DNA from: Prolixibacteraceae bacterium JC049
GTDB taxonomy: Bacteria; Bacteroidota; Bacteroidia; Bacteroidales; Prolixibacteraceae
DNA length: 64,000 bases
Direction: 5' to 3'
NCBI GenBank assembly: GCA_023369685.1
Contig: SACZ01000005.1
Location: 1 to 64,000, forward strand
Shown here: piece after piece, positions 1 to 8,376 of the stretch
How positions within the stretch are numbered: position 1 is the stretch's first letter
How the letters are laid out: the number at the start of each line of letters is the position of its first letter
Made by a program: the position numbers and the translations under genes
Notes under the pieces: model-generated
What the model was told of the DNA's origin: nothing
The model's input: the letters and a program-made list of their open reading frames with translations, nothing else
The model's database searches: none

Positions 1-1328
1 ATGGTGCTACTGATTTGAATGGAACACTTGACGTTCAAGATGCTACTACTCTTCAGTCTACTCTTAATGTTGCTGGTGCTACTACTTTGAATGGTGTTAC
101 TAATACTGGTAACATTACAAACACTGGAAACATAACTAATACTGGCGCTCTTACAAATAATGGTGCTACTGATTTGAATGGAACACTTGACGTTCAAGAT
201 GCTACTACTCTTCAGTCTACTCTTAATGTTGCTGGTGCTACTTCTTTGAATGGTGTTACTAATACTGGTAACATTACAAACACTGGAAACATAACCAATA
301 CTGGCGCTCTTACAAATAATGGTGCTACTGATTTGAATGGAACACTTGACGTTCAAGATGCTACTACTCTTCAGTCTACTCTTAATGTTGCTGGTGCTAC
401 TACTTTGAATGGTGTTACTAATACTGGTAACATTACAAACACTGGAAACATAACCAATACTGGCGCTCTTACAAATAATGGTGCTACTGATCTAAACGGA
501 ACACTGGATGTTCAGAATGCTACTACACTTCAGTCAACTCTGAATGTTGCTGGTGCAACTACGTTAAATAATACATTGCAAGTAAATGAAACATTAAACG
601 TTAAAAAAGGAGCAACACTTCAATCAACTCTTAACGTTTCAGGTGCTACTACATTGAATGGTGTTACCAATACTGGAACTTTAACAAACAACGGTGCTAC
701 TGATCTAAACGGGACATTGGATGTTCAGAATGCTACTACACTTCAGTCAACTCTTAATGTTGCTGGTGCTACTACGTTGAATGGCGTTACTAATACTGGA
801 ACTTTAACAAACAATGGAAATGCTCAAATCAATGGTGGTTTAACAGCAACTGGTGCTACTGAGATTCAGAATACACTAGATGTAACTGGAGCAACAACAC
901 TAGATGGTGCAACTACAGTTAATAATACTCTAAATGTAACAGGAAACACTACTCTTGGAGGAACACTTGCAGTAACTGGTAATACTACATTAGGAGGAAC
1001 ATTAAACGTTACTGGAAATGTTACGTTCAATACTCCAATTGATGCAACCGGTCAAACTATTTCGGCTCAAGTTGTTAACACTGCAGGAGATATTACATCT
1101 GGAACTAAAGTTGAAGCACCTATTGTTAATGCAACAACAAAGATTACAACGCCACTTGTTGAAGCAACTACAATTAATACTACCGGAGACATTACTGCTA
1201 ATGGAAAAGTTAAAGGACAAGAAATTCACATCTCTTCTACATGGAAAATCATTGTTACAAATAGTGGATTAGAATTCCATCACTTTGATGGAACTAACTG
1301 GAACTTCAAAATGAGAATTAACGAATAA
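1..1328 (+). CDS. Repeat-rich surface/fibre-like protein, 5' truncated by the window
   Basis: The reading frame is already open at base 3 and continues leftward, so the start lies outside the window. The visible part is about 442 residues of Thr/Asn/Gly-rich repeats of the pattern TLNVxGATTLNG and NTGNITNTG. Three 53-residue copies at the beginning are almost identical in DNA. Degenerate copies follow, and then a short non-repetitive tail of about 90 residues containing SSTWKIIVTNSGLEFHHF. Such low-complexity hydrophilic beta-type repeats are common in long secreted adhesins or fibre proteins. I see no membrane segment and no T9SS sorting domain in the visible part. A stable hairpin follows the stop codon. 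The secreted or surface role is inferred from composition and from the neighbouring secreted proteins. Phage tail fibre is an alternative, but no phage genes are nearby. Confidence 0.75.
   Translation, partial: GATDLNGTLDVQDATTLQSTLNVAGATTLNGVTNTGNITNTGNITNTGALTNNGATDLNGTLDVQDATTLQSTLNVAGATSLNGVTNTGNITNTGNITNTGALTNNGATDLNGTLDVQDATTLQSTLNVAGATTLNGVTNTGNITNTGNITNTGALTNNGATDLNGTLDVQNATTLQSTLNVAGATTLNNTLQVNETLNVKKGATLQSTLNVSGATTLNGVTNTGTLTNNGATDLNGTLDVQNATTLQSTLNVAGATTLNGVTNTGTLTNNGNAQINGGLTATGATEIQNTLDVTGATTLDGATTVNNTLNVTGNTTLGGTLAVTGNTTLGGTLNVTGNVTFNTPIDATGQTISAQVVNTAGDITSGTKVEAPIVNATTKITTPLVEATTINTTGDITANGKVKGQEIHISSTWKIIVTNSGLEFHHFDGTNWNFKMRINE
3..479 (+). repeat. Three tandem 159-bp repeats (53 codons each)
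   Basis: Copies lie at 3-161, 162-320 and 321-479. Copies 1 and 2 differ at two bases, and copies 2 and 3 and copies 1 and 3 at one base each. The unit is a whole number of codons, so copy-number change keeps the reading frame. Each unit contains shorter internal repeats encoding NTGNIT. From 480 onward the repeat continues in degenerate form. The array probably extends to the left of the window. Confidence 0.95.
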
Positions 1329-1356
1329 TTATTCGACAATTTCTTATTCCCCCCCT

Positions 1357-1386
1357 ATAGATCTCTTCTTTATTGAAGAGATCTAT
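1357..1386 (+). terminator. Hairpin after the repeat-protein gene
   Basis: A perfect 12-bp stem (left arm 1357-1368, right arm 1375-1386) with a 6-base loop lies 28 bases after the stop codon. The tail is AT-rich rather than a clean T-run. It probably marks the 3' end of the repeat-protein transcript. Confidence 0.6.
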
Positions 1387-1456
1387 TAAACTATTTAAAA
1401 TAAATCGTTTAATCAACTTACATACTACAAAAAGCGTAAGTTTAAATTATCTAAAA

Positions 1457-1930
1457 ATGAAATTCAAGAACTTTATAGCGATTTTATTTATTCTCTTTAG
1501 TTTCACTCTTTACGGACAAGAAAAAGTTGAGATTCCAATTACTCATAAAAATAACGTTGAATGGAAAAAATTCTTCGAAAATGAGAAGCTCACTTTAAGC
1601 GTCAAATATGCAGATTGTAGTGATCAAGAAAATGGAATTTATCAAGATTTTTATCTAATTAGAATTGAAAATAAAACCAATCAAAAACTTCTAGTAAATT
1701 GGCACTATGATTTATATTACGACGGTAAATGTACAAGTTGTAATGATAAAGATAATGAATTTCTATTTCGTCATGAACTTAAAGCAAAAGAGATAATTGA
1801 GCCTAGCTGCTCTAATTATACTCTAAATGCTCATTATAAACTTGGAATTCTCAGGTCAGTAATAAATTACCCAAAACTACCTGTGCTTTCCAAGGCTGAA
1901 TTAAGTGAGTTAAAAATCTATTCTTACTAG
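1457..1930 (+). CDS. Small secreted protein of unknown function
   Basis: I do not recognise the family. Starting at the ATG at 1457 gives 157 residues with a clear signal peptide (KFKNFIAILFILFSFTLYGQ, cleavage likely after YGQ). A longer frame opening at 1373 would put about 28 basic residues in front of the signal peptide and overlap the upstream hairpin, so I reject that start. The mature part is charged and has five cysteines, including a CTSC pair and single Cys in ADCSD and PSCSN, which suits disulfides in the periplasm or outside the cell. The next gene begins two bases after the stop codon, so the two are probably cotranscribed and may act together at the surface. Confidence 0.7.
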   Translation: MKFKNFIAILFILFSFTLYGQEKVEIPITHKNNVEWKKFFENEKLTLSVKYADCSDQENGIYQDFYLIRIENKTNQKLLVNWHYDLYYDGKCTSCNDKDNEFLFRHELKAKEIIEPSCSNYTLNAHYKLGILRSVINYPKLPVLSKAELSELKIYSY

Positions 1931-1932
1931 CC

Positions 1933-4002
1933 ATGAATTTTTTACAAATATCTATATGTATCTTATTACTTTTCTTGGTAAAGACTATAAGAGCACAAGA
2001 AGCTAAGATTGAAACACCAATCGCTAGCAATACATGCAGTAACTTAAAGGTGCAATTTCGAGGATTAGGAACCGCGACAGGTACATCTTTTACATTTAAT
2101 GGTGGAACTCTTCCCGCTGGTTGGAGTTCTACCCCATATCAGGTTGGCCAACCATGTAACCCAAGTACTGGAAATAGTCCTGATAATACAAATTATTTCT
2201 GGGCTACCACTCTTGATAACGATTTAAGGTATGTAATTACCAATCAACTTGATTGTTCTCTGGGTGGTGTTTTAGAATTCTATTTGCGATTCGGAAATGA
2301 TGATCCTCAACCAGGTTGTGAAGAAGCTGACCCAGGAGAAGGAGTACACGTTCAATATAAAACAGCATCCGGAACATGGACAGATATTGCTTATATTGAC
2401 CCAAGTAGTTATCATTCTTGGACTCATTTCTCATATCAGATTCCAGATCCAGCCAAAACTACGAGTACTAGTTTTAGATGGTACCAAACAGGTGCAAGTG
2501 GTGACGAATATGACAACTGGGGAATTGAAGACTTAATTGTTACTGTAAACAAACCAATTGATTCATATACATGGAATTTTGGTGACGGAAGCACATCAAC
2601 ACATCAGAATCCTGTACACACCTTTCTTTCATCTGGAACTAAAACAGTATCATTAACTATTTCTTCTGCTGGGAAAACCGATACAGAAACCATTCACTAT
2701 ACTATCACTGAAAATGGAACTCCTTCTTTTTCGACTAGTTCTTCTGAAACAATCATTGCAAATGGAGGAGAGCAATCCATACCTTTAAGTGGAATTAGTG
2801 ATGGAGATGATTGCATCATTCAAAATTTAACAATAACGGCAATAAGTAGTAATCCATCTCTAGTCGGTAATCCCAAAGTTGATTACACATCTCTTAACAC
2901 AACTGGAAATTTATTATTTACACCTGAGATAGATCAAGTTGGACATTCTGTAATTACAATAAAAGTTGAAGATGATGGTAATAATACTGGTGGTCTTGCT
3001 AAGAAGAAATCATCACAAAGAACATTAAATTTGTATGTTAATGATCAACCAACTGATCCTGGAGCATTTACATTTCCTGCAAATACAAAATTCAACATCG
3101 ACTCCAACTACAATATTTCATGGGGGCAATCAACAGATAGAACAAGCTCTGTGACTTACCGATTGGAGTATCGAATGAATAATACTGGTATTTGGAATGT
3201 TATTAATTCAAATCTTTCATCGAATACGTATAATAGTTGGGGAGGACATAAAAACTCATCGTATGTTGGAAATACTCTTCAATTTAGGGTAAGAGCTTCT
3301 GATGGCACATACAGTTCTCCTAATTACACGTATTCTTCAAGTTATGAGATAATAAATAATTCCCCACCTATAGCTACAAATGACGGACCATTCTATGTAT
3401 ATCCTGGTGCTACAATTACAAAAAATGTAACAACTAATGATAGTGACCCTGACGGGAATACTATTTCTGTAGCAAGTTGGACTGCTTTGTTTCCTAATAT
3501 TGGCACCATTAGCAGTAGCCAAAACAATGGAATATTCAGCTATATAGCTCCAACTTCAAGTAACAAGAACTATTCAACGAATGTTACATTTCACTATGAT
3601 TTAACTGATTCTCAAGCTACTGCTACAGCTAGAGTTTCAATATCAATAGTAACGCCAACATGGAACGGTACAGCTAACTATTCTACTGGAGGAAACTGGA
3701 ATGGAGCTGTTGTGCCTTTAAATGCTAAAAGGAATGACATTATTATAAAAACAGGGCAAGTCACTATTTCTGACACTAGAGAGATAAGACACCTTACTAT
3801 TGAAAAAGATGCAATATTGAAAGTTGCATCTCAAGGAATAATACATGTTTATGGGGATCTCGATAATAAGAATTTGACAAATGGAAAAATTATTATTGAA
3901 AAAGGAGGGAAAATTATTCTTCATGGCAATTATTTCCATAATGGAGTACGAAAACTAGAAAACTCAACAATAATTGACTTAGGAGCTTCTATCGATTTTT
4001 AG
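1933..4002 (+). CDS. Modular secreted protein: reelin-like, PKD, Fn3-like and shared C-terminal module
   Basis: 689 residues with a signal peptide (cleavage near IRAQ, residue 22). Residues about 30-205 resemble bacterial reelin-type beta-sandwich domains (LPAGWS, FYLRFG, YDNWGIEDL motifs). A PKD domain (WNFGDGS) covers about 208-258. A further beta-sandwich follows, then an Fn3-like domain (about 375-470, ISWGQSTD...YRLEYRM), then a cadherin/Ig-like domain starting PPIATNDGPF at about 478. The last 112 residues begin WNGTANYSTGGNWN and contain GDLDNKN and HGNYFHNG. The region from the PP motif to the end is shared with the proteins at 4104 and 6614. There is no canonical T9SS C-terminal domain. 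The likely role is a cell-surface or matrix protein, possibly glycan binding. The domain assignments are from motif recognition, and the function is inferred. Confidence 0.8.
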   Translation: MNFLQISICILLLFLVKTIRAQEAKIETPIASNTCSNLKVQFRGLGTATGTSFTFNGGTLPAGWSSTPYQVGQPCNPSTGNSPDNTNYFWATTLDNDLRYVITNQLDCSLGGVLEFYLRFGNDDPQPGCEEADPGEGVHVQYKTASGTWTDIAYIDPSSYHSWTHFSYQIPDPAKTTSTSFRWYQTGASGDEYDNWGIEDLIVTVNKPIDSYTWNFGDGSTSTHQNPVHTFLSSGTKTVSLTISSAGKTDTETIHYTITENGTPSFSTSSSETIIANGGEQSIPLSGISDGDDCIIQNLTITAISSNPSLVGNPKVDYTSLNTTGNLLFTPEIDQVGHSVITIKVEDDGNNTGGLAKKKSSQRTLNLYVNDQPTDPGAFTFPANTKFNIDSNYNISWGQSTDRTSSVTYRLEYRMNNTGIWNVINSNLSSNTYNSWGGHKNSSYVGNTLQFRVRASDGTYSSPNYTYSSSYEIINNSPPIATNDGPFYVYPGATITKNVTTNDSDPDGNTISVASWTALFPNIGTISSSQNNGIFSYIAPTSSNKNYSTNVTFHYDLTDSQATATARVSISIVTPTWNGTANYSTGGNWNGAVVPLNAKRNDIIIKTGQVTISDTREIRHLTIEKDAILKVASQGIIHVYGDLDNKNLTNGKIIIEKGGKIILHGNYFHNGVRKLENSTIIDLGASIDF

Positions 4003-4031
4003 GTTAGTTTTCTAACAAATTTACTAGTAAG

Positions 4032-4076
4032 AACTGTCAGTACTTTTAAAAAAATTAAAAGTCTGACAGTTTTTTA
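4032..4076 (+). terminator. Rho-independent terminator
   Basis: The 9-bp arms AACTGTCAG and CTGACAGTT enclose a second AT stem (ACTTTTAA/TTAAAAGT), and the stem runs into six Ts. It separates the reelin/PKD protein gene from the next lectin gene, so the latter should have its own promoter. Confidence 0.85.
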
Positions 4077-4103
4077 TGGTTTAACATTTAAATAGCAAAG
4101 AAA

Positions 4104-6092
4104 ATGACGGGAAGGATATTATTAAGCTTATTATGCTATTTCATTTTAACAAACAATACAACAGCCAACAGTTTTTTAGTCCATGAAAGAGGGACAACAG
4201 AATTGGTAAATACTCCAGCAAGAGGCACAAGCAGCTCAACGCCAATGAGAGTAATGGGTTATGGTTCATCTCAGTTTTCAAATCATGCAACTTATTCTAC
4301 CACTCCTTTTTTAGATTTTACAACAGTTGGCTACGGCAACGACTCTAAAACGAAACGTTTTTATATAATAAATATTAGTGGAGGAGTATTATCTCTAACA
4401 GGAGCACAGTTAGTAGAAGTAAGTGGAGACGTTGAGTTTTCCATTTCTAGACAACCTTCAAAGGACAAAATTGAAGGAAACGTATCAGGTTTTGACGTAA
4501 AGTTTACCCCAGGTTTTACAAAAGGAGTAAAAACAGCAAAAATAAAGATTCAATACTCATCTACCTCAGGAAGCGGTGTTTTCGACTTTACAGTAAGAGG
4601 AGAAGTTACACGTGTTAAAACCATCGAATTGAAGAGTAATCAGTCGCATCCCGTTATTTCAAACGGAAGCTCTTCTCCAGCAATTGTTGCCAATAGCTTT
4701 ACTATATCAAATGCTGGTCAAAATAAAATCTCAGGAATGAAAGTTTATTTTACTGATGGACACAAAAATGATCAAGATAAATTAAACTTCGTCAACCAGA
4801 ATGGAATTGTTGGAAACTGGAATCAAGCATCCGGAGTACTTACTTTAACAGGCGAAGCATCTGCATCAGATTATGTTGGTGCTATTCGAACCGTTACTTA
4901 TACAAATATTAGTAATGGGAGTGCTAGCTCTGGAACAAGAAAAATTGAATATTCTTTAGGTAGTGCAGCTGCTTTCAGTGGGAATGGGCACTTCTATGAA
5001 TACATTGTTGGAGCAGAAAAATGGGATGATGCAAAAACAAAAGCAGAAAACAAAAGTTACTTTGGGATGCAAGGTTATCTTGCAACAATTACATCTGCTA
5101 CTGAAAACAATTTCATTAAACAGAAATTAGCCGGAAACGGTTGGATTGGCTGTTCGGACCTAAATAATGAAGGTACTTGGAAATGGGTTACAGGACCTGA
5201 AGCTGGAACAACTTTTTGGGCAAATAAAAAAACTGTTTCGGGGCAATATAGTAATTGGGAACAAGGGGAACCTAATGAATATAATGGCGAAGAAGATCAT
5301 GGTCATATTTATTCCTCTACAGGAAAATGGAACGATTATAAATATAACAATGGCAGTATCCATGGCTATATTGTTGAATATGGAGGAACACCTGGCGATC
5401 CTAACCTTTCCAGCGTTACTACCTCTAGTATAGTAAATGTTATTGCTAACCGCCCTCCCATTGCCCAAAACGATGGCCCATTTTATGTTTACCCTGGTGC
5501 TACAATTACTAAAAATGTAATCAACAATGATAGTGACCCTGACAATAACTCATTAACAATTTCGAGATGGAATTCTCTTAATTCTAATACAGGAACACTA
5601 AAAAATAAACTAAGCAATGGTGGTTTTACCTATACTGCTCCTATTGCTAATAGTAAAAACTATACCAAAAATGTTGATTTCAGTTATGAATTAAGTGATT
5701 CAAGAACTACAGCCAATGCAACTGTTTCTATTCGTATTGTAACACCAATATGGAACGGAACGGCAAATTTTTCATCTTCTAGTCGATGGAACGGAGCTAC
5801 TGTTCCGACTAGTATATTAAAAAATGACATCATTGTTAATTCAGGTCAGATAACTATATCGGACAAAAGAGAAATCAAACATCTAACTCTTAATAAGAAT
5901 GCAATTGTTAAAATTGTTGCTGGCGGAACATTGCATATACATGGAGATTTCGATGATAAAAATCTAACTAATGGTAAGGTAATTATTCAAAAAGGAGGTA
6001 AGATATTTCTTCATGGAAATTATTACCATAATGGGATTCAAAAGATCCGAAACTCAGGAGTTATCGATTTAGGAACTGTACTAGAATTCTAA
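4104..6092 (+). CDS. Secreted C-type lectin-domain protein with shared C-terminal module
   Basis: 662 residues with a signal peptide (cleavage near TTANS, about residue 23). Residues about 55-175 look like a choice-of-anchor D (ASPM/SPD-2/Hydin-like) beta-sandwich. About 185-290 is a second beta-sandwich with LTLTGEASASDYVGAIRTVTY. About 293-430 is a C-type lectin fold (WxxAKxxAE...GYLATITS...WIGCSD) with the sugar/calcium motifs E389-P390-N391 and W409-N410-D411. In animal lectins EPN favours mannose/GlcNAc-type sugars. A cadherin/Ig-like domain starts at about 451 (PPIAQNDGPF), and the C-terminal module starts at about 550 (WNGTANFSS). Strong similarity to the protein at 6614 shows that the two arose by duplication. 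There is no T9SS sorting domain. Carbohydrate binding is inferred from the motif; the ligand is unknown. Confidence 0.85.
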   Translation: MTGRILLSLLCYFILTNNTTANSFLVHERGTTELVNTPARGTSSSTPMRVMGYGSSQFSNHATYSTTPFLDFTTVGYGNDSKTKRFYIINISGGVLSLTGAQLVEVSGDVEFSISRQPSKDKIEGNVSGFDVKFTPGFTKGVKTAKIKIQYSSTSGSGVFDFTVRGEVTRVKTIELKSNQSHPVISNGSSSPAIVANSFTISNAGQNKISGMKVYFTDGHKNDQDKLNFVNQNGIVGNWNQASGVLTLTGEASASDYVGAIRTVTYTNISNGSASSGTRKIEYSLGSAAAFSGNGHFYEYIVGAEKWDDAKTKAENKSYFGMQGYLATITSATENNFIKQKLAGNGWIGCSDLNNEGTWKWVTGPEAGTTFWANKKTVSGQYSNWEQGEPNEYNGEEDHGHIYSSTGKWNDYKYNNGSIHGYIVEYGGTPGDPNLSSVTTSSIVNVIANRPPIAQNDGPFYVYPGATITKNVINNDSDPDNNSLTISRWNSLNSNTGTLKNKLSNGGFTYTAPIANSKNYTKNVDFSYELSDSRTTANATVSIRIVTPIWNGTANFSSSSRWNGATVPTSILKNDIIVNSGQITISDKREIKHLTLNKNAIVKIVAGGTLHIHGDFDDKNLTNGKVIIQKGGKIFLHGNYYHNGIQKIRNSGVIDLGTVLEF

Positions 6093-6613
6093 ACTTGAGG
6101 TAAATTTTTCTACATTTTAAAATATCTATTTATAAATCAGTCAGCTAGCAAGAATTCGTGCAAATATTTACTATATTTAAGTCAATTCTCGTTAGCTGAT
6201 TTTACTTCCATCTAAGTTAAATCAACTAATCACAGATAACATCGATTGCCAATAAGAATCATTAATTGAAGGATAGATAATCATTGAAGCAAATATTACT
6301 CTACTTGCTTTTTTTGATCAACATAGGGAGGAAAACATATCTTATTGTTAATCCAGACATTCAGATGTAATTCTGAGCATTTCAATATCGATAATAATTT
6401 AAAGGATATGGAATAAACTAATTAATCTCCCCGTGTTATACCTCACCACCTACTCTATGAAGGTATAATGAAATCAATCTCAACACCTCAAGCAATCGTC
6501 ATACTATCTTTACCACACAACTATATTTCTAATAATTGTGTTGCTCTCTGAACTTTTGAATATTTTTCATTAGCTATATCACCAAAGAATTCTTTACTGT
6601 TATTCTATATAAA
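6093..6613. other. 521-bp spacer between the two lectin genes
   Basis: There is no convincing reading frame on either strand. The only structure seen is an imperfect inverted repeat at 6142-6198, listed separately. No exact TAnnTTTG promoter motif was found, although the downstream gene must be transcribed from somewhere in this spacer or by read-through. Confidence 0.6.
6142..6198 (+). terminator. Long-loop inverted repeat after the first lectin gene
   Basis: Arms 6142-6156 and 6184-6198 pair at 14 of 15 positions, counting one G-T pair, around a 27-base loop. An ATTTTAC tail follows. It may be a weak terminator or an mRNA 3' stabiliser of the gene ending at 6092. Confidence 0.4.
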
Positions 6614-8269
6614 ATGAAAAACCAACCGAATTTTTATTTACTAATACTATTATTTTCATTCATTACTAGTTATGTCAGTGCAGATCCTCTTACATTTTCT
6701 GATAAAAAACTCACTAGCCCAAATGTAAACTCATCAGACTCAAGAATCTCAAAGGAATCGTCTTATTCTATTAGTGTAAATGCTGCAGTCTCCTATCCAA
6801 CACTGCAAAGCAACAATAGTAGCATTCCTACCTATACTCAAGGAGGAACAGCGGTACAGATTGCCCCTGCATTTACTATTTCCAACGCTGGTAACATCCC
6901 GCTTAGTAGTATGAAAGTTTATTTTACTGATGGACATTTTAGTAATCAGGATGAATTAAACTTTACTAACCAAAATGGAATTACCGGTAATTGGAATCAG
7001 TCATCTGGAGTTCTAACATTGTCAGGAACTGCATCTGCTACAACTTATCAAAATGCAATTCGTTCTATTACATACTCTAATTTGGCAACAGGTTCTGCCA
7101 ATTCTGGAACAAGAAAAATAGAGTATACAATGGGAAATGCTACAGCGTTTAGTGGTAACAATCACTATTATGAATATGTTGCCGGCACCTTATCATGGCA
7201 AGATGCCAAAATAAATGCTGAATCTAAAAGTTACTTTGGTCTACAAGGTTACCTTGCTACAATTACTTCTGCTCAGGAAAACGAGTTTATCAGAGTAAAA
7301 CTAGCCGGAGATGGGTGGATTGGTTGTTCTGATGCTGATACAGAAAACACATGGAAATGGGTTACAGGACCTGAGGCTGGAACTATCTTTTGGAGAGATG
7401 GATACAAAATCAGTGGTCAATACAGTAACTGGAATGACAAGGAACCCAATGAATACCCTCCGGTAGGAGAAGATTATGGACATATTTTTTCATCAACAGG
7501 AAGATGGAATGATTATTATCATACCAATTCTTCTATTCAAGGATATGTAGTAGAGTATGGTGGATCAATTGGAGATCCTCCTGTTTCTAATTTATCTACC
7601 TCAAGCAATGTAAATGTTGTGAATAATCGCCCTCCAGTTGCAGTAAATGATGGTCCATACTATGTTTATCCTGGGGCAGCAATTACTAAAAATGTAAAAA
7701 GTAATGATAGTGACCCTGATGGAAATGCAACTTCTATTTCGACATGGAACGCATTAAGTCCAAACATTGGAACGATTGCCAATAAACAAAATACAGGCTC
7801 TTTCAACTTTACAGCACCTGCTGCTACAAGTAAGAACTATGCACAAGATGTCTCATTCACTTATATCTTAAGTGACTCAAAAGCAACTGCAACTGGAAAT
7901 GTTTCTATAAAAGTAGTTACTCCTACCTGGAATGGAATTGCAAACTACTCTACTTCTGGCAACTGGAATGGTTCAGTTGTACCATTGAATAATTTAAGAA
8001 ATGATGTTATTGTAAATTCAGGTCAGGTAATAATTTCTGATAGCAGAGAGATTAGACACCTAACAGTGAATAATAATGCAATAATTACAGTTTCACCAAC
8101 AGGTGTACTCCACATTTATGGCGATTTAGACAATAAGAATGCTGGAAATGGTAAGATAATTATTCAAAAAGGAGGAAAGATATATTTACATGGCAATTAC
8201 ATTCATAATGGCCAGCAAAAACTTGCAAATGGAACTACAATCGAGCTAAACACAATATTAGAATTCTAA
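6614..8269 (+). CDS. Secreted C-type lectin-domain protein, paralogue of the preceding one
   Basis: 551 residues with a signal peptide (cleavage near SYVSA, about residue 22). It lacks the choice-of-anchor D-like domain of the 4104 protein and starts directly with the beta-sandwich (about 60-180, LTLSGTASATTYQNAIRSITY). The C-type lectin domain spans about 181-318, with E277-P278-N279 and W298-N299-D300. The cadherin/Ig-like domain starts at about 339 (PPVAVNDGPY), and the C-terminal module starts at about 439 (WNGIANYSTSGNWNG) and ends in LNTILEF. Calcium-dependent glycan binding at the cell surface is the best inference. A strong terminator follows, so the surface-protein cluster ends here. 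Confidence 0.85.
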   Translation: MKNQPNFYLLILLFSFITSYVSADPLTFSDKKLTSPNVNSSDSRISKESSYSISVNAAVSYPTLQSNNSSIPTYTQGGTAVQIAPAFTISNAGNIPLSSMKVYFTDGHFSNQDELNFTNQNGITGNWNQSSGVLTLSGTASATTYQNAIRSITYSNLATGSANSGTRKIEYTMGNATAFSGNNHYYEYVAGTLSWQDAKINAESKSYFGLQGYLATITSAQENEFIRVKLAGDGWIGCSDADTENTWKWVTGPEAGTIFWRDGYKISGQYSNWNDKEPNEYPPVGEDYGHIFSSTGRWNDYYHTNSSIQGYVVEYGGSIGDPPVSNLSTSSNVNVVNNRPPVAVNDGPYYVYPGAAITKNVKSNDSDPDGNATSISTWNALSPNIGTIANKQNTGSFNFTAPAATSKNYAQDVSFTYILSDSKATATGNVSIKVVTPTWNGIANYSTSGNWNGSVVPLNNLRNDVIVNSGQVIISDSREIRHLTVNNNAIITVSPTGVLHIYGDLDNKNAGNGKIIIQKGGKIYLHGNYIHNGQQKLANGTTIELNTILEF

Positions 8270-8295
8270 AATAAATAGAGCTTTCTAAATAAGAG

Positions 8296-8334
8296 AACCA
8301 CTATCAGAATTGCATGATAGTGGTTTTTCTTTTT
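8296..8334 (+). terminator. Rho-independent terminator
   Basis: The 11-bp perfect stem AACCACTATCA/TGATAGTGGTT has an 8-base loop and runs into a TTTTTCTTTTT tail. It ends the surface-protein island. Confidence 0.9.
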
Positions 8335-8376
8335 AACAGTTATAGCTAAATTTATTTTCTCAAAATTCGACAAAAA

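Noticed and set aside
1-480. Regular repeats that could suggest a CRISPR array
   Set aside because: The repeats are 159 bp, directly adjacent without spacers, and lie within an open reading frame.
1-1328. Phage tail-fibre gene
   Set aside because: No phage structural, integrase or lysis genes occur nearby, and the downstream genes encode signal-peptide surface proteins.
1933-8269. T9SS C-terminal sorting domains on the three surface proteins
   Set aside because: The C-termini lack the YPNP-type start and the GxYxxxx...K(I/V)V(K/R) end that the giant protein shows.
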